NCBI RefSeq assembly: GCF_013403925.1
Contig: NZ_JABFDJ010000002.1
Span: forward strand, 62,001 to 126,000
Reading direction: 5' to 3'
Length of the DNA stretch: 64,000 bases
Source: Winogradskyella wichelsiae
Lineage (GTDB): Bacteria > Bacteroidota > Bacteroidia > Flavobacteriales > Flavobacteriaceae
Positions 8,368 to 17,799 of the stretch are shown here, piece after piece. The position numbers were made by a program, and so were the translations under genes. Below the pieces are notes generated by a model. It saw only the letters and a list, made by a program, of their open reading frames with translations, ran no database searches and was not told the DNA's origin. Position 1 is the first letter of the stretch. The number at the start of each line of letters is the position of its first letter.

Positions 8368-9468
8368 TTAATCCATATCGAAACGTAAACCGACAGAAAT
8401 ATTGTTTTGATCTACAAGTTGGTCTTTAAACAAAGGGTTAAGATCGTATTTAACGTATAACGCAACATCTCCTAAAGAAACATAACCACTTAGACCGTAA
8501 ACAAACTCACTTACTTCAAACTCATCTCTTTGCTTGTCTTTCTCTCTATCTCCGTCCAGTTTATACTTTATTTTTTGCATGTTACCTAAGTTAACACCTG
8601 CATATCCACCTAATCCTATTTTAAATTTCTTGTGAGTAGAATATCTAAAATAGTCATCTTTTTCTATCTTTTCAGAAGGACCAAATTCTAGGTGCATAGG
8701 AAATACTAAATTAGTAGTTCTAAATTTCACTTTATTAACATCTGAAGGAAACTCCTGTAATGAAATAGCACCATCAGTATTTACTAAATATTGATTGTTT
8801 TTAATATTTAATTTATTCCATTGAAAAGAGAAACCGTATTTTAGTCTCCAAAAATTAGTATTGTCGAAGATTCTTGTTTTCCAAGCATACCCTAATTCTA
8901 TAAAACCAGAACCTCCTATTTTATAAGGTGAATCGTCTATCTGTTCTCCTTCAATTAAAGCGTTATTAAACCCAAAAGCAAAAACGATATCTGTAGATGT
9001 ACGTCTGTCGTATTTTCTTTTTTTATCACCAGATGGTTTTCCTAAATAAATAAAACTATCACTAACCTCTTCATTACCTCCAATGCTGAGCGTAAATCCC
9101 GTATCAGAATCATCTATTACTATATTAGAATTATAACCGTTACGCTGTAATAACGCTATTTTTTTATCTAAGATATCTTTACGGTTCTCTATATTTAATA
9201 CTGCTGTTTTAGCCGCTTCTTTTTTTAATGCTTCTGCTTCTTCAGCTGTGATCTCTTTATTGTCTAATTGAGAATTTATTTTTGAGATTTTTGATTTTAA
9301 AAGACCTCTTTCTTCACTTTCAATTTCTGTCTTGCTCTTTTCTAAAAGGATAATTTTAGAATCTACCTCAACTTTTCTAATAGAATCTAATGCTTTTGTT
9401 TGTGCTTGTAAACTTGATAAAATCGTAGTTAATACCAAGCAGACTACTAATCTTGTAATTGTGTTCAT
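8368..9468 (-). CDS. Outer-membrane beta-barrel protein with coiled-coil N-terminal region
   Basis: A 366-residue protein of no named family. It has a signal peptide (MNTITRLVVCLVLTTILSSLQA), a charged helical stretch rich in Lys and Glu (about 25-115, coiled-coil-like), then a region of alternating aromatic strands (SGFIELGYAW, FWRLKYGFSFQW, KIGLGGYAGVNLG) ending in VGLRFDMD, as in outer-membrane barrels. It is the last gene of a sigma / anti-sigma / barrel set. The context suggests that envelope stress or its own assembly is sensed, which is inference only. Confidence 0.65.
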   Translation of the reverse strand: MNTITRLVVCLVLTTILSSLQAQTKALDSIRKVEVDSKIILLEKSKTEIESEERGLLKSKISKINSQLDNKEITAEEAEALKKEAAKTAVLNIENRKDILDKKIALLQRNGYNSNIVIDDSDTGFTLSIGGNEEVSDSFIYLGKPSGDKKRKYDRRTSTDIVFAFGFNNALIEGEQIDDSPYKIGGSGFIELGYAWKTRIFDNTNFWRLKYGFSFQWNKLNIKNNQYLVNTDGAISLQEFPSDVNKVKFRTTNLVFPMHLEFGPSEKIEKDDYFRYSTHKKFKIGLGGYAGVNLGNMQKIKYKLDGDREKDKQRDEFEVSEFVYGLSGYVSLGDVALYVKYDLNPLFKDQLVDQNNISVGLRFDMD

Positions 9469-9537
9469 AATTGTTCGTTTTTTGATTGATGATTATTGAT
9501 GATTTAATTTTAGATCCCTTTTTTTTTAAGTAAATTT

Positions 9538-10311
9538 TTAGTTATTACGATCTGCAACTGCAGTTTTTACAGTGTCGTAACTATTCTTTAAAGCTTCAAA
9601 AACCTTAGTTCTAAAGGATTGTCCCATTTCGTCTTCTACACTTTCTAACAACTTTGTTGCATCTACAGTTTGAAATGTATCGTTTTCTAAATTTTCTTTA
9701 AAAATTTCTTTACTGGCAATATTTAATAAAGAATCTATTTCGTTATCCGCAACTGTTGTATGCTCTATTTTTAGAGTTTTTATTGCATCTGCAACTGCCA
9801 ATTTTAATTGTGCTTCTCTTAAAAGTTCTTCTGCTTCATTATAAGCTAGCTTATCTTGAGTTAGAGAATCGTTATTTACAGTTGCTAATTCTGTTTTAGT
9901 ATTGCCAATTGCTTTTTTAGTTACATTTTTATAATCAATAATTTGAGAGTCTTTTGTTGTTGATAAAGACTTATTTTCTTCCTCTACTTCATTTTCTTTT
10001 TCAACAAACTGAATAGTTTCTTTAGGTTTAGAATCTGATTTTTGATTCTCAATAGTCTCTTTAATTAAACCATCTTCAACTACAATAGGTGCAATGTGAT
10101 TTGAATCTTGATTATTAAAAAACTGTACAGAAACGGCAACCATAACAAGTAAACCTGCAGCTATACTTAACCACCAAAACACTGATTTTTTAGACTTATT
10201 TTCTTCTGCATCTAAACGATCAGATAATTTAGACCAAGCTTCAGCAGAAGGACTCAATGTGCGTTCTTCGAGCTTACTTTTTATATTTTTTTCAAACTTA
10301 ATTGGTGCCAT
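9538..10311 (-). CDS. Putative membrane-bound anti-sigma factor
   Basis: A 257-residue single-pass protein: a short cytoplasmic N-terminus (LSPSAEAWSKLSDRLDAEE, as in other flavobacterial anti-sigma candidates), one transmembrane helix at about 44-62 (VFWWLSIAAGLLVMVAVSV), and a long acidic, helical periplasmic tail. It has no zinc-binding HxxxCxxC motif. Its start overlaps the end of the sigma-factor gene by 14 bp, the main support for the functional call. It probably tethers and inhibits that sigma factor. Confidence 0.6.
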   Translation of the reverse strand: MAPIKFEKNIKSKLEERTLSPSAEAWSKLSDRLDAEENKSKKSVFWWLSIAAGLLVMVAVSVQFFNNQDSNHIAPIVVEDGLIKETIENQKSDSKPKETIQFVEKENEVEEENKSLSTTKDSQIIDYKNVTKKAIGNTKTELATVNNDSLTQDKLAYNEAEELLREAQLKLAVADAIKTLKIEHTTVADNEIDSLLNIASKEIFKENLENDTFQTVDATKLLESVEDEMGQSFRTKVFEALKNSYDTVKTAVADRNN

Positions 10312-10861
10312 AACTACTGTTATTTAATTCTTTTAACTTTTTTTGAAGCATTTGTCTTGCTTTAAATAATTGCGATTTAGAAGTTCCTTCAGAAATCTTT
10401 AAAAGCTCTGCAATTTCTTGATGTTTATAGCCTTCTATCGCATACATTACAAAAACCATTCGATAACCTTCTGGCAAACTATCTATGAGTTGTTGTATTT
10501 CGGCAACTTCAATATTTGTATTAATGTTATTAGATGAATCTCTATCTAAATATTCGTCTTCAACAGAAAACTCAATCTTCTTCTGTTGTCTTAAATATGA
10601 AATAGATTCTCTAACCATTATACGTCTTACCCAACCTTCAAAACTTCCTTCACTTTTAAATGATTTTAAGTTTTTAAAAACTTTAAAAAAGCCATTCAGC
10701 ATCACTTCTTCTGCCTGATGTACATCTTTAATATAATAACGACAAACACTTAACATTTTTGGCGCATGCAATTCATACAACACATGCTGTGCTTCGCGAT
10801 TATTCTTCGCTGCTCTTTGTATAAGTTTCGTTTCGTTTTTATGAAGTTGAATAACTTTCAT
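10298..10861 (-). CDS. RNA polymerase ECF-type sigma-70 factor
   Basis: A 187-residue sigma factor with region 2 (about 18-90; LYELHAPKMLSVCRYYIKDVHQAEE, then SFEGWVRRIMVRESISYLR) and region 4 (about 125-180; LPEGYRMVFVMYAIEGYKHQEIAELL, then GTSKSQLFKARQMLQ). The ATG at 10861 is preferred, since the longer frame adds 30 residues that do not belong to the family. It heads a three-gene set with an anti-sigma candidate and a barrel protein. A CTTCTAT...ATAGAAG inverted repeat lies just upstream in the leader. Confidence 0.9.
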   Translation of the reverse strand: MKVIQLHKNETKLIQRAAKNNREAQHVLYELHAPKMLSVCRYYIKDVHQAEEVMLNGFFKVFKNLKSFKSEGSFEGWVRRIMVRESISYLRQQKKIEFSVEDEYLDRDSSNNINTNIEVAEIQQLIDSLPEGYRMVFVMYAIEGYKHQEIAELLKISEGTSKSQLFKARQMLQKKLKELNNSSYGTN

Positions 10862-10978
10862 TATAATCTTTACGGTTACGCTTCTATTTATAAAGACGCA
10901 ATTATAGAAGTAATGGTTGCTTGATAAGTGCAAAAAAAATAAAATAAACAATAAAACACTGATTATCAGATATAAATA

Positions 10979-11767
10979 TTATTTTTTATTTTCCCAATCA
11001 CCTGTCCATTTCCCAGGACTAACTTGTTTCATTTTAGGTTCTCCTTTTAAAAACATCATTTTAAGATAACCAAATGTTGCCAGTGTAAGCATAAACACAA
11101 AGAAGATTAACAACAGGGTTACCCAAAACGGAACTGTGTTACCAAAGAAGATTCCATAAATTAGTAATAGATTAAAACCAATCATTAAAAATGGAACAAA
11201 AAAATAAAAACCTATTTTAGAAACTAAGGCTGTATAAGCTTTCATATCTCTATTAAATGCATACATAATGATCCCTACAAATAGGAATGAAAAAATAAAA
11301 CAGAAGATAAATGCTCCTACTAATTTTATTGCTAAAGTAAAGCCAAGAACTATTACCTTATTTGTTTCAATATTATAATTAACCTTATAACTATCGCCTA
11401 CATCCATACTAGAAGTAGAAAAATCTAACTCTCGCACAATAATTCTATTATCCTTAGTTATAAACCTAACTGTTGGCGTGTACATTATATATGAACTACC
11501 ATCATCTGAATCGTGGTGTTCTTCTGAAGTAAAACTTATTACAGTTGATGTATAATTTTCGCCAGATGTTATTACCGAGTATATATCATGACTGGCGCTA
11601 TACATAAAAAACATTGAACCAATAGCCATACTATTAATACAGACTATCAATAGAGCTACATAACCATACGTTATGCAACCGCTTTTCCCCATTCTTTTTA
11701 TAATAAAATATGTGAGTACTAAGGATACTGCAAGACCAAATAATAAATAAATAGAATTAACATTCAT
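10979..11767 (-). CDS. DUF3592-like membrane protein
   Basis: A 262-residue protein with helices at about 5-22, 35-60, 145-175 and 190-240. A soluble segment of about 80 residues (70-140) has the DUF3592 pattern: strands containing TVISFTSEEHH and YTPTVRFITKDNRI, then DVGDSYKVNYNIETNKVIV. The function of the family is unknown. The ATG at 11767 is chosen over an upstream GTG. It lies between the sigma operon and the prenyl synthase gene, all on the minus strand, with no obvious functional link. Confidence 0.6.
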   Translation of the reverse strand: MNVNSIYLLFGLAVSLVLTYFIIKRMGKSGCITYGYVALLIVCINSMAIGSMFFMYSASHDIYSVITSGENYTSTVISFTSEEHHDSDDGSSYIMYTPTVRFITKDNRIIVRELDFSTSSMDVGDSYKVNYNIETNKVIVLGFTLAIKLVGAFIFCFIFSFLFVGIIMYAFNRDMKAYTALVSKIGFYFFVPFLMIGFNLLLIYGIFFGNTVPFWVTLLLIFFVFMLTLATFGYLKMMFLKGEPKMKQVSPGKWTGDWENKK

Positions 11768-11845
11768 GCAGTTCACTTTTTAATAGCCCTAAGTTTACTT
11801 AAAATTTGAGCCATGTGAATATTTTAATTACTTAGAACTAAAGAA

Positions 11846-12823
11846 TTACTTCTTTCTATCAATCACATAATCTACCATAAGATTAAGTGATGCTTTATAT
11901 TCTGATTCTGGATAAGTTCCTAAAATAGCTAAAGCTTCTTCTTGAAAAGCTTTCATTTTAGAAACCGCATATTCTAATCCGCCTTTAGATTTTACAAAAG
12001 TAATAACCTCTTTTACGCGTTTCTTATCCATGTTATGGTTTTTAACAGAGTTAATTAACCACGATTTTTCTTTTTTTGAACAGTTATTAAGGACATAAAT
12101 AAGCGGCAACGTCATTTTTTGTTCCTTAATATCAATACCTGTTGGTTTACCAATAGCTTCATCTCCATAGTCGAATAGATCATCCTTGATTTGAAATGCC
12201 ATACCAATCAACTCGCCAAACTTACGCATAGCTTCTACATCTGGTGAATTTGGTTTTACAGAAGCAGCACCCAAACTACAGCAAGCAGCTATTAAAGTTG
12301 CTGTTTTTTGGCGTATAATTTCGTAATAAATAGCTTCTGTAATATCTAATTGCCTTGCTTTTTCAATTTGAAGTAATTCGCCTTCACTCATTTCTCGCAC
12401 GGCAACAGAAATAATCTTTAATAAATCGAAATCATTATTATCTATAGAAAGTAATAAACCTTTTGACAATAAAAAATCACCAATAAGAACCGCTATTTTA
12501 TTTTTCCAAAGTGCATTAATTGAAAAGAAACCACGTCTTCGGTTACTGTCATCAACCACATCATCATGAACCAAAGTTGCTGTATGAATAAGTTCAATAA
12601 CCGAAGCACCTCTGTAAGTACGCTCGCACACTTCTCCGTTATTCATCATTTTAGCCACCAAAAACACAAACATTGGTCGCATTTGTTTTCCTTTTCGGTT
12701 TACAATATAATGTGTAATACGATTCAGTAATGCTACCTTACTCGCCATAGAGAGTTGAAACTTTTGTTCAAAAAGATCCATCTCATAAGCGATTGGTTGT
12801 TTTATTTGTTCAGTTATTTTCAT
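11846..12823 (-). CDS. Trans-polyprenyl diphosphate synthase (long chain)
   Basis: A 325-residue head-to-tail prenyltransferase that extends allylic diphosphates with isopentenyl diphosphate, probably for the menaquinone side chain. The first Asp-rich motif DDVVDD is at 87-92, with RRRG after it and small residues before it, as in long-chain enzymes. The second is KDDLFDYGD. KGKQMRP near residue 45 binds isopentenyl diphosphate. Chain length cannot be fixed from sequence, so ispB-like or hepT-like are both possible. It seems monocistronic. Confidence 0.9.
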   Translation of the reverse strand: MKITEQIKQPIAYEMDLFEQKFQLSMASKVALLNRITHYIVNRKGKQMRPMFVFLVAKMMNNGEVCERTYRGASVIELIHTATLVHDDVVDDSNRRRGFFSINALWKNKIAVLIGDFLLSKGLLLSIDNNDFDLLKIISVAVREMSEGELLQIEKARQLDITEAIYYEIIRQKTATLIAACCSLGAASVKPNSPDVEAMRKFGELIGMAFQIKDDLFDYGDEAIGKPTGIDIKEQKMTLPLIYVLNNCSKKEKSWLINSVKNHNMDKKRVKEVITFVKSKGGLEYAVSKMKAFQEEALAILGTYPESEYKASLNLMVDYVIDRKK

Positions 12824-13182
12824 TTAAGACTTTATACACTCTTCATTTGCAATATTACAAATAATCATGATTGTATATTACTAAAAATTAAATAATGCAA
12901 TTATAGTCTTAAATTCAAAAAAAATGTAACAAGCAAGAATTAAAACAAAAAAATCTAAATCTGCGAAACCTTTTAATTCAGAAATTATATTGATTTTATA
13001 TCAGTAGAAGTTCAACTACAAAAAACTCAGATTTCCTATAGGTTAAAAATACGTTTACAAATACAACAAATCCTTATAAGATAGTAGGTATTATTGTTAA
13101 AAAACTAATAATTCAATTTTAACATTTTTCTTCAAACTAATATTTGTAATTTTATGAAATACTAATTTAAAAATCAAAACAC
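12824..13182. other. Intergenic region, divergent promoters
   Basis: This 359-bp AT-rich stretch separates the prenyl synthase from the first T9SS cargo gene. On the plus strand TAATATTTG (13138-13146) resembles a -7 element with one extra spacer base and lies 37 bp before the ATG, exactly as in the second cargo gene. No small gene or RNA structure was recognised in the rest. Confidence 0.5.
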
Positions 13183-14085
13183 ATGAAAAAAATTACTTTA
13201 TTACTTTTTACAATTTTAATTTGTAGCACTAGCTTTGCTCAAACAAATTTATTTTTCGACGATTTTGAGTCTTATACGGACTTTGCTATTTCAGATGTTG
13301 GATCATGGACATTATTAGATGTAGACGGATTTAATACTTACGGTTTTACAGGTGTAACATTTCCAGAATCTGGCAGTCCTAAAGCTTTTCAAGTTTTTAA
13401 TTCAACAGCTACAGTTGCCCCACTAACCTCAGATGAAGCAAGCGATTGGGCGGGATACAATAGTGTTAAAGGCATGGTTTGCATGGCTGCAGTTCCAGAT
13501 GATGCTGGAAATGGCAATGATGATTGGCTAATTACTCCACAAATAGCATTAGCCACAAGCGGAAATAATCTTTCCTTTAGATATAAAGCTTGTGATGCCG
13601 CTTATTCTAACGAGATGTTTACCGTTAGTGTATCAACAACAGATACAGACCCTGGAAGTTTTACAATTATTTCAGCTAACCCGGAAAGTGTTCCATCTAA
13701 TGATATAACTTGGAAAGAATTCACCTATGATTTATCTACCTACGATGGCCAAGATGTATATATCGGAATAAACTGTATTTCTAATGATCAATTTGGTTTT
13801 ATGGTTGATGATTTCTCAGTAGACACAACTTTAAGTGTGGATCAATTTGACTTAGACACTTTTACACACCACTATAACAAAACCCTTAAAACTCTCACTA
13901 TTGAGTCATCTTCCATGGTGATGACAAGTATAGAGATATACTCTATCTTAGGACAAAGTGTTATTACATCACCTTTATATAGCACAACTGAATCTATCGA
14001 TCTTTCGTCTTTAAATGATGGTGTATATCTAGCTAAAATTAACATAAATAATAATTTCACAACAATTAAATTTATTAAGAACTAA
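13183..14085 (+). CDS. Secreted T9SS cargo protein with choice-of-anchor-J / cleaved-adhesin-like domain
   Basis: A 300-residue secreted protein. It has a signal peptide (MKKITLLLFTILICSTSFA), a beta-sandwich domain (about 20-210) with the DDWLITPQI motif and DVYIGINCISNDQFGFMVDDF typical of cleaved-adhesin / choice-of-anchor-J domains, and a type A T9SS sorting domain in the last ~75 residues (SIEIYSILGQSV, then LNDGVYLAKI, ending IKFIKN). It should cross the outer membrane through T9SS and be surface-attached or released. Its ligand is unknown. The downstream gene shares its ends but not its middle. Confidence 0.85.
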   Translation: MKKITLLLFTILICSTSFAQTNLFFDDFESYTDFAISDVGSWTLLDVDGFNTYGFTGVTFPESGSPKAFQVFNSTATVAPLTSDEASDWAGYNSVKGMVCMAAVPDDAGNGNDDWLITPQIALATSGNNLSFRYKACDAAYSNEMFTVSVSTTDTDPGSFTIISANPESVPSNDITWKEFTYDLSTYDGQDVYIGINCISNDQFGFMVDDFSVDTTLSVDQFDLDTFTHHYNKTLKTLTIESSSMVMTSIEIYSILGQSVITSPLYSTTESIDLSSLNDGVYLAKININNNFTTIKFIKN

Positions 14086-14399
14086 TCATTATAAGTTCTA
14101 ATTAAAAAGCGGCAACTGCCGCTTTTTTTTATGTCTTATTTTATAGCCACTGTTGCGGTTAAATAGAACAGACATATTCTATAAAAAATGTAGAGAGCTT
14201 TATAAATTAAGTCCTCTACAGCATATTAATATCATTCTTCTATAAATCTCTTAGTCAGAGAAACACCATTTAATTAATAGTCATAAGTACCTGAAATAAT
14301 GCCAAATCCATTACATTCATTACGAAAACGGAAATTTTAACTTTTTTCCCACGGTATAATTTGTAACTTTAGACTTACTAATTAAAAAATCAAAAACAC
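14086..14399. other. Intergenic region between the duplicated T9SS cargo genes
   Basis: This 314-bp stretch holds the terminator at 14104-14130 and, at its end, a promoter-like TATAATTTG (14355-14363) followed by a leader nearly identical to that of the upstream gene. No gene was found in the ~220 bp between them. Confidence 0.6.
14104..14130 (+). terminator. Strong intrinsic terminator
   Basis: AAAAAGCGGC-AACT-GCCGCTTTTT, a perfect stem followed by eight T. It is almost identical to the terminator of the next gene. Confidence 0.92.
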
Positions 14400-15320
14400 A
14401 TGAAAAAAATTACTTTTTTATTTATCTGTTCAGTACTTTCTTTGAATTTAACTGCACAACAAACTATTTCTTTTGAAAGTTCTGAAGGTTTCACCTTAGG
14501 TGACGTACATAACCAAAACAGCTGGATATCAACAGGCTGTGGTGAAGATTGTAATATCTCGACACAACTTATTTCAGATGAACAAGCTTCAGATGGCAAC
14601 TATTCATTTAAAATTACTCCTGATGCTCTTTTCGATACTCAAGAATCACCAATAATGGGTGGTTTTTATGATTTTGCAACACCTATTGATTATACTACTG
14701 CTGTGGTATCTTTTGATGTCTATATCACAGAACAAGGTGGTTCGGATTTTAGATTTGCTCTATCTGGTGAAGATGCAACTGGTGCCGGTTTTTTTACAGT
14801 TCTTATTAATTTTGGCTATCTAGGTAACATTGCCGTTGTAAATGAATTAGGTGAAGCTTTTGTAGATGCTGCAACATGGGAAGTTAACACTTGGTATAAT
14901 ATAAGAGCAGAAGTAGCTGGATCTAGTATTACTTATTACTTAGATGATGTTGAGGTTTTCCAATCTGTATTAGTAAGTGATTATAATTTTACTTCAATGA
15001 GATTCGTTCATGACAATTGGGGTGGTGATGCATTTATCGACAATATAAGAATCAATGACGAACAACTTTCTATTGGAGAGTTCTCTAAAGATACCGTTTC
15101 ACATTTTTACGATCAAGCGTCTCAAACTTTTAACCTTGAATCTGCAAATTCAACAATTTCAAATGTTGAAATATATTCTATTTTAGGATCAAATGTAATT
15201 TCTAAATCATCAGCAAGTACGACAGAAACAATTGACGTTTCTTCATTAAGTACTGGAGTGTATTTAGCAAAAGTAAGTATTAATGGTAATACTGAAACAA
15301 TCAAATTTGCGAAGAATTAA
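14400..15320 (+). CDS. Secreted T9SS cargo protein with LamG/concanavalin-like domain
   Basis: A 306-residue secreted protein: signal peptide (MKKITFLFICSVLSLNLTA), a central jelly-roll-like domain (about 20-225) with WYNIRAEVAGSSITYYLDDVEV, the usual strand pair of LamG-like domains, then FIDNIRI. It ends with a type A T9SS sorting domain (SNVEIYSILGSNV, LSTGVYLAKV, ending IKFAKN). Such domains often bind glycans or ions, but no binding residues can be assigned. Promoter leader, signal peptide, sorting domain and terminator match the preceding gene. Confidence 0.82.
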   Translation: MKKITFLFICSVLSLNLTAQQTISFESSEGFTLGDVHNQNSWISTGCGEDCNISTQLISDEQASDGNYSFKITPDALFDTQESPIMGGFYDFATPIDYTTAVVSFDVYITEQGGSDFRFALSGEDATGAGFFTVLINFGYLGNIAVVNELGEAFVDAATWEVNTWYNIRAEVAGSSITYYLDDVEVFQSVLVSDYNFTSMRFVHDNWGGDAFIDNIRINDEQLSIGEFSKDTVSHFYDQASQTFNLESANSTISNVEIYSILGSNVISKSSASTTETIDVSSLSTGVYLAKVSINGNTETIKFAKN

Positions 15321-15334
15321 AAAACTTCTAAACT

Positions 15335-15363
15335 AAAAAAAGCGGCAATTGCCGCTTTTTTTT
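15335..15363 (+). terminator. Strong intrinsic terminator
   Basis: A GCGGC / GCCGC stem (loop AATT) flanked by runs of A and T. The bases after it (TTTATGTCTTA) also match those after the terminator at 14104-14130. Confidence 0.92.
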
Positions 15364-15383
15364 ATGTCTTAATATAAAGTAAT

Positions 15384-16424
15384 CTAACTTTTATTAGCCA
15401 ACTGTCCACAAGCCGCATCAATATCTTTACCTCTACTGCGTCTAACAGTAACCGTAATATTATTAGCTTCTAAAATACTAACATACATATCTATTGCTTG
15501 AGATTGCGCTTGCTGAAATTCGCCATCATCAATAGGGTTGTATTCTATAATATTCACTTTACTGGGTGCAAATTTGCAAAACTCAACTAAAGCCTCTGCA
15601 TCTTTACGTTTATCATTAATACCATCCCATACCACATATTCGTAGGTAATTCTATTACTCGTTGCTGCATACCAATATTGTAAAGCTTCTCTTAAATCAC
15701 TTAAAGGAAATGTAGCATTAAAAGGCATAATAGACGTACGAATCTCATCTATAGCAGAGTGTAATGAAACCGCTAATTTAAATTTTACGTTATCATCTGC
15801 CATCTTCTTAATCATTTTTGGCACTCCAGAGGTTGATACCACAATACGTTTTGGTGACATTCCTAAACCTTCTGGTGATGTAATTTTATCTATAGCTTTG
15901 AGTACATTGTTATAGTTCATTAAAGGCTCTCCCATACCCATAAACACAATATTACTTAAAGGTCTATTATGGTATAATCTACTTTCATTATCTATAGCAA
16001 CAACTTGATCGTATATTTCATCTGGATTAAGATTTCGCATACGTTTTAATCGAGATGTGGCACAGAATCTACAATCTAGACTACAACCTACCTGAGAAGA
16101 CACACAAGCTGTGGTTCTGGTTGCTGTTGGTATAAGTACAGATTCTACAATTAAATCATCGTGAAGCCTTACAGCGTTCTTTATAGTACCATCAGCGCTA
16201 CGTTGCATCTGATCTACTTTGATGTGATTAATAACAAAGTTAGCCTCTAACATTTGTCTTGTTTCTAAAGATACGTTTGTCATATCCTCAAAACTATAGG
16301 CCGCCTTTTGCCACAACCATTCGTAAACCTGATTTCCTCTAAAGGCTTTATCTCCTTGTTTTACAAAGAATTCTCTCAGTTGTTCTTTAGTTAAGGCTCT
16401 TATATCTTTCTTTTTTGCTTCCAT
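15384..16424 (-). CDS. rlmN: Dual-specificity RNA methyltransferase RlmN (radical SAM)
   Basis: A 346-residue radical-SAM enzyme that methylates C2 of adenosine 2503 in 23S rRNA, and A37 of some tRNAs in E. coli. The cluster-binding CxxxCxxC is CSLDCRFC at about 114-121. The methyl-carrying Cys is in AACGQL near the C-terminus (about 339). FMGMGEPLMNYNNV and SLHSAIDEIRTSIMPFN are further family motifs. The ATG at 16424 is chosen over an upstream in-frame TTG. It follows queA, which has its own terminator. Confidence 0.95.
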   Translation of the reverse strand: MEAKKKDIRALTKEQLREFFVKQGDKAFRGNQVYEWLWQKAAYSFEDMTNVSLETRQMLEANFVINHIKVDQMQRSADGTIKNAVRLHDDLIVESVLIPTATRTTACVSSQVGCSLDCRFCATSRLKRMRNLNPDEIYDQVVAIDNESRLYHNRPLSNIVFMGMGEPLMNYNNVLKAIDKITSPEGLGMSPKRIVVSTSGVPKMIKKMADDNVKFKLAVSLHSAIDEIRTSIMPFNATFPLSDLREALQYWYAATSNRITYEYVVWDGINDKRKDAEALVEFCKFAPSKVNIIEYNPIDDGEFQQAQSQAIDMYVSILEANNITVTVRRSRGKDIDAACGQLANKS

Positions 16425-16467
16425 CTTTTGCAAAAGTAATTAAATGAATTTGGATTTTAGTATAAAT

Positions 16468-16497
16468 AAAAAAAGCCTCAATGAAGAGGCTTTTTTT
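16468..16497 (-). terminator. Intrinsic terminator downstream of queA
   Basis: GCCTC (16475-16479) pairs with GAGGC (16486-16490), flanked by seven A and seven T. It works in either direction but sits directly after the queA stop. Confidence 0.85.
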
Positions 16498-16515
16498 ATT
16501 TATTAGTTAGTGTTC

Positions 16516-17565
16516 TTAAATGATAAGCATTGCATCACCGTAAGAATAGAATTTGTATTTTTCTTTAACTGCTTCTTCATAAGCTTTCTTCATAAAATCA
16601 TGACCAGCAAATGCCGATGTCATCATTAACAAAGTAGACTTTGGTGTATGAAAATTAGTTATCATACAATTTGCAATACTAAAATCATAAGGAGGGAAGA
16701 TAAATTTGTTAGTCCAACCTTCAAATTCATTTAATCTACCATTAGAAGATACTGAACTTTCAATTGTACGCATAGATGTTGTACCTACAGCACATATACG
16801 TTTTTTAGTTTCAATAGCATTGTTAACGATATCTGCAGACTGTTTCTTAATAATAATCTCTTCACTATCCATTTTATGCTTAGATAAATCTTCAACCTCA
16901 ACGGGGTTAAATGTACCTAAACCAACATGTAAAGTTACTTCAGCTGTTTTTACTCCTTTAATTTCCAAACGCTTTAATAAATGCTTAGAGAAATGCATCC
17001 CTGCAGTTGGTGCCGCTACTGCTCCTTCATTTTTAGCGTATATAGTTTGGTAACGCTCTTCGTCTTCTGGCTCAACCTCCCTGTTTATATACTTAGGTAA
17101 AGGTGTTTCACCAAGTTCTGTTAATTTAGTTCTGAAATCTGAATAAGATCCATCATATAGGAAGCGTAAAGTTCTACCTCTAGACGTTGTGTTATCTATA
17201 ACCTCTGCAACTAATGTTTCGTCATCACCAAAATATAATTTATTTCCAATTCTAATTTTACGAGCTGGATCTACTAAAACATCCCAAAGACGTTGTTCCT
17301 GATTCAGTTCGCGTAATAAAAACACTTCAATACGCGCTCCTGTTTTTTCTTTGTTACCAAACAAACGTGCAGGAAACACTTTAGTATCATTCATGATCAT
17401 CACATCACCTTCATCAAAATAATCGATAATATCTTTAAATTGCTTATGCTCAATAGTCTGTTCAGCTCTATTTAACACCATCAACCTTGCCTCATCTCTA
17501 TGTTCTGCAGGATGCTCTGCTAATAATTCGTCTGGAAGTTCAAAATTAAAATGTGATAATTTCAT
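16516..17565 (-). CDS. queA: S-adenosylmethionine:tRNA ribosyltransferase-isomerase
   Basis: A 349-residue cytoplasmic enzyme that transfers the ribosyl part of SAM to preQ1 in tRNA, forming epoxyqueuosine. Family motifs are present throughout: [26 protein letters not shown] at the N-terminus, [24 protein letters not shown], then [29 protein letters not shown] and [10 protein letters not shown]. Length is normal. It draws on the SAM made by metK elsewhere in the window. No other queuosine genes are adjacent. Confidence 0.96.
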   Translation of the reverse strand: MKLSHFNFELPDELLAEHPAEHRDEARLMVLNRAEQTIEHKQFKDIIDYFDEGDVMIMNDTKVFPARLFGNKEKTGARIEVFLLRELNQEQRLWDVLVDPARKIRIGNKLYFGDDETLVAEVIDNTTSRGRTLRFLYDGSYSDFRTKLTELGETPLPKYINREVEPEDEERYQTIYAKNEGAVAAPTAGMHFSKHLLKRLEIKGVKTAEVTLHVGLGTFNPVEVEDLSKHKMDSEEIIIKKQSADIVNNAIETKKRICAVGTTSMRTIESSVSSNGRLNEFEGWTNKFIFPPYDFSIANCMITNFHTPKSTLLMMTSAFAGHDFMKKAYEEAVKEKYKFYSYGDAMLII

Positions 17566-17799
17566 GTATGGGTTTTAGTTAATTATGTGAATAATGTGAA
17601 ACTTTTTTCTAGCCGCTTACTCAAAGTTACTTTGCAAGTTCTAAATGTCTCAGTTCTTTATTTTTATTCGAATTGCAAATATACAATCTCAACATAGGCC
17701 TTGTCAAGTAAATGAAGGTTTATTTTACTACAATCACCTATAATACTATACATTTAGATGAATAATGCAAACTTAAAATGATAAAAATATAATTCTATT

